This document shows, piece after piece, positions 28,456 through 37,911 of a DNA stretch of 44,619 nucleotides. Made by a program: the position numbers and the translations under genes. The notes under the pieces are model-generated. The model was not told the origin of the DNA. It saw nothing but the letters and a program-made list of their open reading frames with translations, and ran no database searches. The DNA comes from Chrysochromulina tobinii (Eukaryota > Haptophyta > Prymnesiales > Chrysochromulinaceae). Location of the stretch: NCBI GenBank assembly GCA_001275005.1, contig JWZX01002861.1, positions 1-44,619 on the forward strand, given 5' to 3'. The stretch's first letter is position 1. Each line of letters starts with the position of its first letter.

Positions 28456-29263
28456 TCAGGCCCGCGCCGATTTTGGCTGTCGACGAAGCCGTAGCAAGGA
28501 AGAGCATCATACAACGCGGATAGTCGACACTGATCACGGCGACTCGAGAGCAAACAGTCAGCAGTACATGGCGAGGTGCGCGTGCCCGCGCGGGTGATAC
28601 GTGCGCCGCGTGCCGAGGAGTGAGCATTGTGCATGATACAGTTGACTGTTGTACGGAGTCATGACGGAGCGTCAGCGCCGGAATGCCGGTACGTGGCTGT
28701 AGGGGTGTAGGGACCCGACCCACGCGACGGCGGTCAACCCCGACTGATGCGGGGATGCGCGCGCAGGCCGAAGGATCCCCGCGTGCCGTCGCGCCGCGCT
28801 CGCGAGTTGGCGTATTTACAACGTGTTGCGTACCGCGATTCTAGTCACCCGGAAGCAATTCCAAGATCCAACGTGGCACCGTAAGTCCCATGCCCGAGGT
28901 GCGAGGAGTCCATCCTCCATGCCGAAGTCAGAGACCACGTTTCCGATACAGATTCTGCGTCCCCCCGATGAACAATCCGGACCTGTGCGTCACGCGCGGC
29001 GGCATTCGGCGCACGGCGGGTAAAATGTGAAAAGCGTCTTTCTCTTAGATACGTTACGTCTTACCTTAGTCTTGCCGCGACCCCGTACCGTACGCGTGTG
29101 CGCGCCGGCGCGGCGTGGTGGGCGTGGTGGTTATTTTGCCGCGCCGCGCCTGCGCCGCGCCGTGTGGGCCGCGTTGCCCTGCGTTCCTCTGCCGTCATCT
29201 CGTCATCCCTGCGGTACACCCCCCAAGCTACCGCACGCCCACGGCGTGTCGTGTTATATATAA
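28456..29263. other. convergent intergenic region, 808 bp
   Basis: Lies between the stops of the ERV-PDI gene (+) and the CRT-like gene (-). Has GC-rich patches (28700-28810 and 29090-29180), and no frame looks coding. No RNA gene was recognised. Confidence 0.5.
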
Positions 29264-30586
29264 CTAAACAAGTAAACGAGCTTCTAAAAGTTCGGTGCTC
29301 AGAGCTGCGTGGCGCTCGCCGCGATACCATGCGAGCATTCCAAAGGAGCACACGATGCAGGAGACGACCATGTACATATTGCCGGTCTCTCGATACGGTC
29401 CCATGAAGCTCGACGTCGCCATGGCAGCGACCAAAGAGGCTGAAGCGCCTTCCGCGACAGACATGAAAATGGCCGAGCCATACTTAACGAGCACGTAGTA
29501 GGCAAGGTCATTGAAGAGTGAGGCGACCGAGACTACGATGAGGATGAACCCCGGCCACCAGGAGGGCATCGCAATTTTCTCATCCCCAGTGCCCGCTGAG
29601 AGGCAGTCAGGGTCGCGCCCCAGGAAGCACTCCAATCCTTCAGCTAAGCTGAACGGGCTGGGCTCTTCACCAAGCGTTCGGAGGAGGGTGCCCTGCAGCG
29701 GGGCCAGCGTGAGGAGCATCCCGACCTGCAGCCAGCCCGAGGTCATCTCGAGCCCAAACAAGCCATGGCCAGCCCGAAGCATCCGCTCCACCACGATGTA
29801 CTGGTACGCGTAGGGCAGATTCGCAGCGGCGAAGAGGAAATAGCAGACGCCCAGCATGAGCGGCGACACGGAGACGGTGGGAGCGGACGAATCATCGTCG
29901 TTGCTGAGGCTCGGAATCAGAGCGACGCCGGCGCCCAAGACAACGACCACACATCCCAGCTTCTGCCACCAGTGAAAGTGCTGCTTGAGGAATAAGCGCG
30001 CCAGAATGTACGTACAAGGGATGAGAAGCAGATTCAGCACAGCTTGGATCGAACCCAGCACTTGCACACCGGTCACGGCCCACACCAAGTCAGGGACAGA
30101 GCTGCACAGCGCCGCAAGTGCGTTCAGCCGTAAGTACTCCAGCGTACTTACAGCTGATCGCTCTTTGAGAGCTTGAGCATTCACGCTGGGCGCGGAGATG
30201 AGGGTTAGGGCGGCAAGAGCGGCGGGCTCGAGGGCGGCGCAGGTGACAGTTGGGGCGATGGAGGTTGCGGAAACGGCGGGGGAGAGGAGGGCGGCATTGG
30301 TGGTTGGGGGGACGGAGGAGTCGGGCGTCGGCACCAAGCTCCGCATGCACTTGCCAGCCAAAAGGCTGCACAAGACCACGCATGAGCAGCAGGAGTACTC
30401 AACAACACAAACGGCCCATATCAAAAAGGTAGCGTGCTTGTTGCCGTACACGCTCGAAGCGACCTTCAAGAGGAGCGTGTATAGGGCAGTTGTGACTGCG
30501 TTGAAGATGACGAGCAGAACCATCCTAGAAGGTGTGAGTCCGAATGAGACATGCTCAGTTTCGAGTAGGTCGGGCCCGGCATGCAT
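29264..30586 (-). CDS. CRT-like drug/metabolite transporter
   Basis: 440 residues from the ATG at 30586. Drug/metabolite transporter superfamily, most like the chloroquine-resistance-transporter-like (CRT/CLT) group of vacuole or plastid envelope carriers. About ten helices: MVLLVIFNAVTTALYTLLLK and FLIWAVCVVEYSCC first, then a 65-residue Ala/Pro/Ser loop unusual for the family. Next comes the diagnostic stretch DLVWAVTGVQVLGSIQAVLN, with LLLIPCTYILARLFLKQHFH, WQKLGCVVVVLGAGVALIPS and AYQYIVVERML. Later helices include PGFILIVVSVASLFNDLAYY and the C-terminal MYMVVSCIVCSFGMLAW. Substrate unknown; in the family, peptides, glutathione precursors or basic amino acids. Head-to-head with the METTL4-like gene. 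Confidence 0.65.
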   Translation of the reverse strand: MHAGPDLLETEHVSFGLTPSRMVLLVIFNAVTTALYTLLLKVASSVYGNKHATFLIWAVCVVEYSCCSCVVLCSLLAGKCMRSLVPTPDSSVPPTTNAALLSPAVSATSIAPTVTCAALEPAALAALTLISAPSVNAQALKERSAVSTLEYLRLNALAALCSSVPDLVWAVTGVQVLGSIQAVLNLLLIPCTYILARLFLKQHFHWWQKLGCVVVVLGAGVALIPSLSNDDDSSAPTVSVSPLMLGVCYFLFAAANLPYAYQYIVVERMLRAGHGLFGLEMTSGWLQVGMLLTLAPLQGTLLRTLGEEPSPFSLAEGLECFLGRDPDCLSAGTGDEKIAMPSWWPGFILIVVSVASLFNDLAYYVLVKYGSAIFMSVAEGASASLVAAMATSSFMGPYRETGNMYMVVSCIVCSFGMLAWYRGERHAALSTELLEARLLV

Positions 30587-30819
30587 GCCGCTTCGGAACC
30601 TACAAGTCGCGGCGACTCCTACCGGTGGGACCGAAGATTCAGTGCCTCACACATCGCCGAACACTGTGGCTGAGTCCACGCACAATCAAAACTTATCGAA
30701 AAGGGGAAAGGCGGTCTCTCCACCAAAGGGGGATACGCGGTCCTTACCCCCTTTGTTGTTCATTCAAGTCCGCATACACATTCACACCAGTTTTCCCCGC
30801 TTGCTATTCGAACTTATCC
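30587..30819. promoter_or_regulatory. divergent promoter region with inverted repeat
   Basis: 233 bp between divergent ATGs (30586 minus, 30820 plus). Contains a perfect 9-bp inverted repeat, caaaggggg at 30724-30732 and ccccctttg at 30747-30755, with a 14-nt spacer. This is either a protein-binding dyad or a hairpin in the METTL4 leader. Confidence 0.5.
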
Positions 30820-32061
30820 ATGTTAGAGGACATCTGGCCGCACGTGGTCATCGACATGCTGGAGGCCTGCGATGACCCTCGTTCTGCATGGCATCGCCGG
30901 CGCAACCTCTTCTTGCCACTTACCACGCGAAGAGGAACGAAGCGCTCTGCTGCTGACGATGAAACCGATGGCTCGCAGACGAGCCACCCAGTAGAGAACG
31001 AGCCAGGCCTGTGCGATGCCATCATCTCGGTGGTAGCACGAATGAAGAGTGGCGAGCTTCTCATAGCGCCGGTGCGACTTGGTGATCTGAGCACCGGTAA
31101 GGCACCCGACCTTCCCAATCTGTCGCTGATCACACAACAGCAGGACAGTGGCTTTGCCTTCCAAGTGGGGGCAGTGGATGTGAATGATATTCGCGGTGGC
31201 GAGCTCGGCGCGCCGCTTCTCTTCTCCTCTCTCCTGCGCAACGACACCGACGCCGACACAAGCCTCGCTGCTCTTGGACACACTTGGATCGTTCCACGAC
31301 AGAGCGCTTGCTGCCTGTGCGCCGCGCGGCGGTGGCGAGAGATGCGACCAATCATCGGGTGCGATGGCTATCGGCTGATGGTGCTCGACCCTCCCTGGCA
31401 TTCCAAGTCGGTGCAGCGTGCCGCCAAGTACACGACACGACACAAGCGCGAAATACTGGCTGACTTGGTGCCTGCCATTCGGTGCGTTGAAGCCTTCTCA
31501 CTCGAATGACGCCGATTGCTTGTTGACTAGATTCATGCAAGCATCGATCTCGTTTCCCGCTGGCGCAGTGCTCTGCGCTCCCCAGACGCCTGCCTCCTTG
31601 CTGTATGGGTCACCAACTCGATCAAAGTGCAAGAGTTTGTCGAGCGGGTCCTGTTCTGCAGCCTTGGCGCGACAGCCGTCGCCCGATGGTACTGGGTCAA
31701 GCTCGCTGCAGACGGCAAGTGGACGAGCGACCCGACCTCTGCGCATCGGAAGCCGTGGGAGGTGCTCTTGATCGGCTATGTGGGCGGCAGCCGCCAGCCG
31801 TCGCCGCCACTGCCCCGGCGCCTTGCGATCGTCTGCGTACCCTATGCGGATCAGCACTCAGCGAAGCCGTCGCTCGATGCACTTCTGAGGCAGCATGCGG
31901 CGGGGCATCTGATGGGAGACGCGGCGGTGCCGAGCGAAGAGGCATGGGACCGGCTGCCCAAGTGCGAGCTGTTTGCGAGGGACGTCAAGCCGCACTGGCA
32001 TGCGTACGGCGATGAGGTGCTTCGGTATCAACACGTGGGTTGGCATGTGAGAAGGTCGTAG
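30820..32061 (+). CDS. METTL4-like MT-A70 family adenine methyltransferase, two exons
   Basis: 384 residues from exons 30820-31481 and 31569-32061. MT-A70 enzymes methylate the N6 of adenine using S-adenosylmethionine; the METTL4 branch acts on DNA 6mA and/or U2 snRNA. The catalytic DPPW is at residues 190-193 within YRLMVLDPPWHSKS. After the splice the protein reads LRSPDACLLAVWVTNSIK, then ARWYWVKL, the HRKPWEVLLIGYV segment, and a C-terminus LFARDVKPHWHAYGDEVL plus RYQHVGW. These match METTL4 rather than METTL3 or METTL14. The N-terminus is short and ATG 30820 is the first in frame. The frame read without splicing stops at 31507-31509. Which nucleic acid it modifies cannot be told. Confidence 0.85.
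31482..31568 (+). other. METTL4-like gene intron
   Basis: 87-nt intron with donor ATTCG|GTGCGT and acceptor GGCGCAG. The split codon CG|T keeps frame and joins LADLVPAIR to ALRSPDACLLAVWVTN. Another AG upstream in the intron (31551-31552) is less fitting but cannot be excluded. Confidence 0.65.
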
Positions 32062-32922
32062 AGATTGGCGTCGGGGAAATCCCTGGGGAGAGCGACGAGA
32101 CTCGTCAAATGCCACTCTCAAGTGATGTGGTCGAGAACGGACAAGTTCGATTTTGACTAGGAGTGTGTAGGGATCACGGTGTTTCGCCGAGCGGCCGCGT
32201 GAGTCTGTGCGGCATCGACGCGCGTGTTCGGCGTGCGGCCGCAGGTGCGCGGCACGGCAGAGCCAGAGGGCACGCCCTCCGACCGCCTCCGACCCGAGAC
32301 CGACGGCCGGCGAAGAGAGCTCAAGACCGGCTTGATCCATGATCGTTGCTCGCCTTCCCGTCCGGTCGGAATCGCGTAGAGCCCGAGCCGCACCGCCGAG
32401 CGTTCAGCGTAGCCGAAGAGACGCGAGATACGGCCGCGGGCCGGCCCCGGGCGCCGGGCCGAGGCGAAAAAATGCGAATCGAGGATTATGGCAGAGTCCA
32501 GAGATATTAATATCTTTAAAGAACCTCCGCACCAGCTCAATAGTCTCACGCACTCCAAACCGCGCAACAGTCTCGCCGGAACCGAACGCGCGGCGCCGGG
32601 GGACCGGACCGCGACGTAACCGCGACGCCCGGTGTGTCGGGTGCGACCCCTCGACGTCGCGCATCGGATCCTTATCGGAGACCCCATTAATCCCTCTATT
32701 AATCGTCATCATTCGGGCACGGGAAGCGCGGATATTTATGTGGGCACATCCCACAGGGCACGGCCTCGCGGCTACGCGCGGGCCACGGCCTCGTAAACTT
32801 GCAGCATCGGTGCGAAGAATAGGATTGCTTGGAGCATGAAGTACAAGTACAGGTTGATCTGCGCGGGGAGGGGCCTGAACTCTGCCATCACCCTCATGAC
32901 CCCAAGGCTATCTGAGCTGAAC
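32062..32922. other. convergent intergenic region, 861 bp
   Basis: Lies between the stops of the METTL4-like gene and the coiled-coil gene. Contains GC-rich blocks (32400-32465 and 32570-32660) on either side of a 14-bp perfect palindrome agatattaatatct at 32502-32515. No gene seen. Confidence 0.5.
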
Positions 32923-34245
32923 CTACCTGGGGCTCCGAACCGCTCCGGTTGGCGGGTAGGCGTACTTCACCCCTCCCTTGCGAAGAGTCGGCCTGGACGC
33001 ATCCGAACGCGCCGAAGCCAACGTGGCTGCCACCCCCCCGAGCACGATCGACTCTTCCCCGCCCGCTTCAGTCTTGCTTTGCGGAGGCTCGCGTGTTGCA
33101 CGTGTCATCTCGCGCAATAAGGCCGCGTTCCTCTCGGCCTTCTCCTTTTCCTTCTTGGCCAGCTGCTCTTTAAACTCTTTCTGTTCCTTGTCCAAGGCCA
33201 ATGCTCTCTCGGCGGCCTCTGCATTCAGCTTCTTGAGATGCTGTTTGCGCTCTTCATCCTTGGCTGCTTTCTCGGCCAACTGACGTGCCAATGCTTGCTC
33301 AACCTTTTTACGCACGATGCGTTTATCCTTTTCGCTTTTCATATGGGGTGGGCTTGAGGGTGGCTGTGGCACGAGCGGTTCAGGAGGCACCATAGGCGCG
33401 CGCGGTGTGCCAGCGCGTGACGCTGCCTCTCGTTCGAAACGCTCTTGCTGCTCTTTCTGCACCGCTAGCGCCTTCTCTTCACGTTCTGCAAGCTCCTGCT
33501 CCATGCGTTCCCGATCCCTTTGCTTCCGTAGTTTGATAATACGCCCTGGTATGGCTTCAATGGGCAAGAGCCGTGGGTTCGCAGGATTCTCACGGATCAC
33601 CGGGTTCTCCCAGACATCAACCTGTAGCAGTTTACCCTGGTATTTCAAGAGCTCGCCTGTGTCACCTTTGTGGGGCTGATGCAACTCATCAAACAGCTTG
33701 ATGAGTGCTGGGCTCATCAGATCGCCCTCACCGTCTGCCGTAGGCGGTACTTCCCTGTAGCAGCGACCATCCTTTAGCAGCGCTTCCTTGATAGCCAAGT
33801 CGAACATTTCTCGCCCGATCCGTCCGTTTCCGTCTGAGTACACCTCTAGGCTTTCCTTCAGTGTCGGAGTGATGCGTGGGATCGTATCCAGGAGGCGATC
33901 ACGCATCGTCAGAGGTTCGAAATGAGGTGCTTGGATGCTCCCAAACTTCTCAGGCAGTAGAGCTCGACGTGCGGAAGGTATGCGTGGTCTTGCGCTGGAT
34001 CCTTGCGTGCGCGGCGACTTGGAATCATCAACAGCTGAGGTCGACGCTATCAACCCCCCGAACCCGACATAGTTACCGAATGCATCGTACCGCTTTTTCT
34101 CCTCTGCTTCTTCTTCCAGCTGGCGCCTGCGGGCCTCCTCCTTCGAAAAGAGAGCCGCATACATCTTCTCCACCTCTACCTGACGCTTCATCTCCTTCTG
34201 TTCCGCCTGCTGTGCTTTCAGCTTGGCTAATTCGCCCAACAGCAT
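32923..34245 (-). CDS. coiled-coil protein with degenerate EF-hand-like stretch
   Basis: 440 residues from the ATG at 34245 (MLLGELAKLK). The frame stays open upstream to 34419 without another ATG, so a spliced 5' exon is possible. The N-terminal coiled coil (EEARRRQLEEEAEEKKRYDA) leads into FGNYVGFGG. A middle region has a calcium-loop remnant (YSDGNGRIGREM, lacking the first Asp and last Glu). A Lys/Glu/Arg-rich helix follows (KQRDRERMEQELAEREEKAL), then a Pro-rich link, a second charged helix (RKKVEQALARQLAEKAAKDE) and a basic tail. Likely a cytoskeletal protein; the family was not recognised. GC is lower than in UBA1 or the Sfi1-like gene. Confidence 0.7.
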   Translation of the reverse strand: MLLGELAKLKAQQAEQKEMKRQVEVEKMYAALFSKEEARRRQLEEEAEEKKRYDAFGNYVGFGGLIASTSAVDDSKSPRTQGSSARPRIPSARRALLPEKFGSIQAPHFEPLTMRDRLLDTIPRITPTLKESLEVYSDGNGRIGREMFDLAIKEALLKDGRCYREVPPTADGEGDLMSPALIKLFDELHQPHKGDTGELLKYQGKLLQVDVWENPVIRENPANPRLLPIEAIPGRIIKLRKQRDRERMEQELAEREEKALAVQKEQQERFEREAASRAGTPRAPMVPPEPLVPQPPSSPPHMKSEKDKRIVRKKVEQALARQLAEKAAKDEERKQHLKKLNAEAAERALALDKEQKEFKEQLAKKEKEKAERNAALLREMTRATREPPQSKTEAGGEESIVLGGVAATLASARSDASRPTLRKGGVKYAYPPTGAVRSPR

Positions 34246-34590
34246 TCTTTCGAACACCGAGAGCACACCGAGAGCAGAGTCAACTCGAACAGCGAGTGCC
34301 GCGGCCGCTGAACGCTCAAACTTGCCAAGAGAAACGTCAGCGCGGCGAACAGGTACAGAAAGTTCAAGGAGTTCTGGAGATCCGTACTGTACAGCAGGCC
34401 ACTTATCGGTGTCCCGACCTTAGGTGTCTTTTACGGAATGCGGTCAGCGTATGATTACAAGTACAATCAGTCCCAGCAGCACTGCTATGAGTGGCGGCGG
34501 CGAGGAGACGAGCGCTCCCGCGTCGAGCCGTCTGGGTGCGCACAGCCTAGCTATTGCCCATGTGCACCCATTCACTCTGTTCACCGCCAT
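34227..34590 (-). CDS. candidate small two-helix membrane protein (weak)
   Basis: Tentative 107-residue model from ATG 34590 with a very short intron (34458-34419, 40 nt, or 34464-34419, 46 nt; both phase 0). It joins a hydrophobic segment (PPPLIAVLLGLIV) to GTPISGLLYS and a second one (FLYLFAALTFLLASLSV). The joined product looks more like protein than chance. It would overlap the first 19 nt of the downstream coiled-coil gene on the same strand and lie in the ATG3 5' region. The intron would be unusually small for this window. It may instead be chance, or a 5' part of the coiled-coil gene. Confidence 0.25.
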
Positions 34591-34634
34591 GCGATGTGCC
34601 GGCCGCGTCCTTCTCAGGTACTCTCGGCCTAGCA

Positions 34635-35714
34635 ATGTGGCAAATGGGCCGCAACACGGCGCTCGGTGCGGCTGAATACATGACGCCTGTGCTCGTGCAG
34701 TCTCAGTTCACCGAGAAGGGTGTCCTCACGCCTGCGGAGTTTGTGGCCGCCGGCGACATGCTCGTGCTGCGCTGCCCGACGTGGCAGTGGCAGGCGGGCG
34801 ACCCTGCCAGGGCGCGGCCCTTCCTACCACCCAACAAGCAGTTCCTGCTCACCAAGAATGTGCCGTGCCAGCGGCGCGCGTGCACGCTCGGCGCGGGCGC
34901 TGCCGACGAGGCGCAGGTGGACGGTGTGGATGGTGACGCGGAGGGCTGGGTGGCCACGCACACGTCGCACGCGGCCAAGGCCATCGCGGACGAGGACGCA
35001 CCTGACATGGAGGACATGGAGACGATCACCGCCAGAACGGCCTCCCTCCTTTCCCACATCGACGCCGCCCACGGCGGTGAGATCAACAACGTCAGTAGCG
35101 CGCCCACACCTCCGCCGCCGCCACCCGCTGGCGCACCCGCCGCCGCCGAGCCCGCCGCCACCGAGCCCGCCACCGCCACGCCCGCCGCCGTCGCTGGTGC
35201 CAGTGCCAGTGCCAGGGCCGGTGCGTCAGCTCCGTCAGTGGTTCCTGGGCTCGAGGACTGCGAGGAGTTTCTGGAAGAGGATGACCCGAGTCTACTCGTC
35301 ATCCCGTCATCGGGGGCGGGGGCGAACAGCGCCGATGGCATTCTGCGCACCCGCACGTACGACGTGTCGATCACTTACGACAAGTACTATCAGTGTGGCC
35401 GAGTCTGGCTGTTCGGCTACACGGAGACGCGCCAGCCGCTGACCCAGGGGCAGATCCTGGAGGATATCTCGACGGATCACGCGCTCAAGACAGTGTCCCT
35501 CGAGGCACACCCGCACATTGCCTCGAACGCCGGCCTGTACGCTTCCATTCACCCATGTAAGCATGCATCCGTCATGCAGAAGCTCTGTGCCGAGCTCCGA
35601 GCTGGAGGCAAGGAGACGAAACCAGAGCAATACCTGTTCCTTTTCCTCAAGTTCATCAGCGCCGTGTGCCCCACGATAGAGTATGACTACACGATGAGCG
35701 TCGACGGCCTCTGA
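34635..35714 (+). CDS. ATG3: autophagy E2-like enzyme ATG3
   Basis: 359 residues. ATG3 receives ATG8 from ATG7 and transfers it to phosphatidylethanolamine on autophagosome membranes. Diagnostic stretches in order: GAAEYMTPVLVQSQFTEKGV, TPAEFVAAGDMLVLRCPTWQW, NKQFLLTKNVPCQR, EGWVATHTSHA, RTYDVSITYDKYYQCGRVWL, the catalytic HPCKHA with Cys308, and FLFLKFISAVCPTIEYDYTM. ATG 34635 was chosen because conserved sequence starts right after it, though the N-terminal membrane-sensing helix is then slightly shorter than usual. A low-complexity Pro/Ala insertion sits in the flexible region before the second half of the E2 fold (about 155-215), making the protein longer than the roughly 310 residues typical of animals and yeast. 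Confidence 0.95.
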   Translation: MWQMGRNTALGAAEYMTPVLVQSQFTEKGVLTPAEFVAAGDMLVLRCPTWQWQAGDPARARPFLPPNKQFLLTKNVPCQRRACTLGAGAADEAQVDGVDGDAEGWVATHTSHAAKAIADEDAPDMEDMETITARTASLLSHIDAAHGGEINNVSSAPTPPPPPPAGAPAAAEPAATEPATATPAAVAGASASARAGASAPSVVPGLEDCEEFLEEDDPSLLVIPSSGAGANSADGILRTRTYDVSITYDKYYQCGRVWLFGYTETRQPLTQGQILEDISTDHALKTVSLEAHPHIASNAGLYASIHPCKHASVMQKLCAELRAGGKETKPEQYLFLFLKFISAVCPTIEYDYTMSVDGL

Positions 35715-36546
35715 GAGGCTCCCAGGGGCGTAATGACGACGTGATTACGAGCGCGAGTGCGAGGGCATGGGCAGGCTCGGCGTTCACGTGGCGAGAGCCC
35801 AATCGTGGGATCGGGCGCGGCAAACGGCAAGGAGAGATGAGAGAGAGGTGACGATCCGCGTCAGAGGGTGATTCGAGATTCCGGAGGCGGAGCGCGCGAC
35901 GCGCGGTGTCCGTGCGGCGGCGGGGAACCGAGGTTTGGCACAGCATGCTTTCCCCGCCGGGCGGCCCTCGCTCGAATCAGCCATCAGGACCCAGGTCCGT
36001 GTGTGCCACCAGCCAGATGATGTGCGACCCCCGCAGGCCGCAGCGGTCCGGCCGCCCCGCGCGGCGAGGCGTCGGGGCTGCGCGACACGTGGCCCCTGCC
36101 ACGCGCCCTGCGCCCTGGCCCGTGCCCCTCCCCTCACACTCAGAGGTGCAACTTTGCAATTGCTAGCCGTTTCAGAGACCCGACCGGGCCGGGGCGTCCG
36201 GCTCCCGCGTCGGGCGACGCGGCCGTTCGCCGGGGAGGGTTCGCGTTCCCCGGGCCGTTCCGGCGTTCGGTCGGCATTGTGAATCATTGTCGAATCATTG
36301 TGCATCGGATGTTCCGTCGGAGTGTGTATCGAGAGTGTGTAGGAGTTTAGTACAGCGCATACACATGACGCCCCAACACCGCACGCGCATACATGGCGTC
36401 ACCACACTTCCTGACGGGTCCACGCTCCACCTGTGCCGGCACGCTCGAATATGCTCGTCGCGGCCGGGCCCAGAGTGCCAGGTAGAGCCAGACGACGTAA
36501 GCCGCATGAAGTAAAAGGGGGCTTCCGCTCGGGTCTGCGCCGTGGC
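35715..36546. other. convergent intergenic region, 832 bp
   Basis: Lies between the stops of ATG3 (+) and ARP6 (-). GC-rich at 36030-36260. A short direct repeat (gaatcattgt, two copies) occurs near 36281-36301. No gene or RNA recognised. Confidence 0.5.
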
Positions 36547-37911
36547 TCACCAGCACTGCTGCGAGAGGAAGCGACGGCGGCAAAGCGCGTGTCCTTCCTC
36601 GTGGTACTGGGCGCGTGTGACCGTCTGAGATGGGTAGGCCTCACTCGAGGCGAACAGGGAGCCGCCCCGCCACGTGGCGAGTAGTGGGTCGCTTGCATGC
36701 GTGAGGCCGATTTCCATGTCGGCCGGCACGAGAGCGCGCAGCTCGCGTTGGAGGCGCTCCCCAAAGTTGGGAAAGCGTGAGCTGCCGCCGGTGACCACCA
36801 CATTCGAGTAGAGCGCCTCGCGCAGGTCAGGTAGGCACGCCTCGACTGCCTGCACCACGCACTCGGCCACACCCGCCTGCTCAAGCCCTATGTCCGACGG
36901 TCGGAAGAGGATCTCGGGCACCGAGATGCGTTCATTGGAGAGGTGGAGCACCTGCTCCTCGGCCGCGACGGCGCCCGTCTTCGTCCCCTTCTTGGTCGCG
37001 GCGGCGGCGGCGGCGGCGGCGGCGGCCGGCGGCTCGGGCGCCGTCTTGGGTGGCTCAGGCGCATTCGGGTCCCGGATCTGCCCCTTGAAATGGTTCACGT
37101 AATCGGGCATGATGAAGTCACGGCGCAGCGTGTTCTTCTTGCCCTTGAAGCGTGTGAGCGCGAGCTCGGCGGGCAGGTCGAGCGACACGTAGCACAACCG
37201 CTCCTTGACGTCGTTGATCAGGTGGGTCTCCTCCATCACGTTGTACGAGCGGTACGAGATGATCTGTTTCAGGTGGTTGGTGAGCATCTTGCCGCCCACG
37301 TTGAGACGCTTGGTCGCAAAGTTGAGGGGCACGCCGCCGAAGATGGGCACACAGTGCGTCGCCGAGAAGCCGCAGTCGACGACGAGCGTCGCCGGGCGTG
37401 CCGAAGACGCGCCACCCGCGTCCTCGGCTGCTGCGGCCGCCGCCGTCGGCTGCGCCTGCGCCTTCTGCTGCTGCTGCTGTTGCTGCTGCTGCATGGCGAG
37501 CGCGGCGAGCACAGGGGCCTGGCGCGTGCAATACGAGTCGAAGCCAAAGTGTTCGAAGACCATCTCGTCAAGTGTGTCCTGAATGGCCGTCGGGCAGAGC
37601 GGCGTCTCCGAAAGCAGCAGGCTGCACTCTGACGGGTTGATGCGCAGCACGTCCGGGCCGAAGGCGCGCGCCCACACCTCGGCCTGCGTGTCCCAGTTGA
37701 CGAGGCAGCCGCGCTCGAGCGAGAGCCGGTACTGCAGCGCCGAGAAGTCGTTGCACGAGTCAAACTGGTCGGCGACAAAGACCTTGTGCTCGCTCTTCGA
37801 CTTCGCTTGGCCGTTGGTCATGAGCCGAACCGGGTCGGGCTGCCCGGCGAAGCCGACCTTACACGTCGATCCGCCGTTGTCGATGACGATACGCACCGTC
37901 TGCTTGGGCAT
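36547..37911 (-). CDS. ARP6: nuclear actin-related protein ARP6
   Basis: 454 residues from the ATG at 37911. ARP6 is a subunit of the SWR1/SRCAP remodeller that puts histone H2A.Z into nucleosomes. The actin fold is seen as IVIDNGGSTCKVGFAG at the start, then GCLVNWDTQAEVW, LVVDCGFSATHCVPI, INDVKERLCYVSLDL and NVVVTGGSSRFPNFGERL. The ARP6-specific stretch LNVGGKMLTNHLKQIISYRS and the RISVPEILFRPSDIGLEQAG segment set it apart from actin and other ARPs. It is about 60 residues longer than human ARP6 because of a Gln/Ala insert (nine Gln in a row) after the first subdomain and a Pro/Ala insert before LHLSNERISVPE. Divergent from UBA1. Confidence 0.93.
   Translation of the reverse strand: MPKQTVRIVIDNGGSTCKVGFAGQPDPVRLMTNGQAKSKSEHKVFVADQFDSCNDFSALQYRLSLERGCLVNWDTQAEVWARAFGPDVLRINPSECSLLLSETPLCPTAIQDTLDEMVFEHFGFDSYCTRQAPVLAALAMQQQQQQQQQKAQAQPTAAAAAAEDAGGASSARPATLVVDCGFSATHCVPIFGGVPLNFATKRLNVGGKMLTNHLKQIISYRSYNVMEETHLINDVKERLCYVSLDLPAELALTRFKGKKNTLRRDFIMPDYVNHFKGQIRDPNAPEPPKTAPEPPAAAAAAAAAATKKGTKTGAVAAEEQVLHLSNERISVPEILFRPSDIGLEQAGVAECVVQAVEACLPDLREALYSNVVVTGGSSRFPNFGERLQRELRALVPADMEIGLTHASDPLLATWRGGSLFASSEAYPSQTVTRAQYHEEGHALCRRRFLSQQCW

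Noticed and set aside
33790..33850. Functional EF-hand in the coiled-coil gene
   Set aside because: The loop lacks the position 1 Asp and the position 12 Glu, so calcium binding is unlikely.
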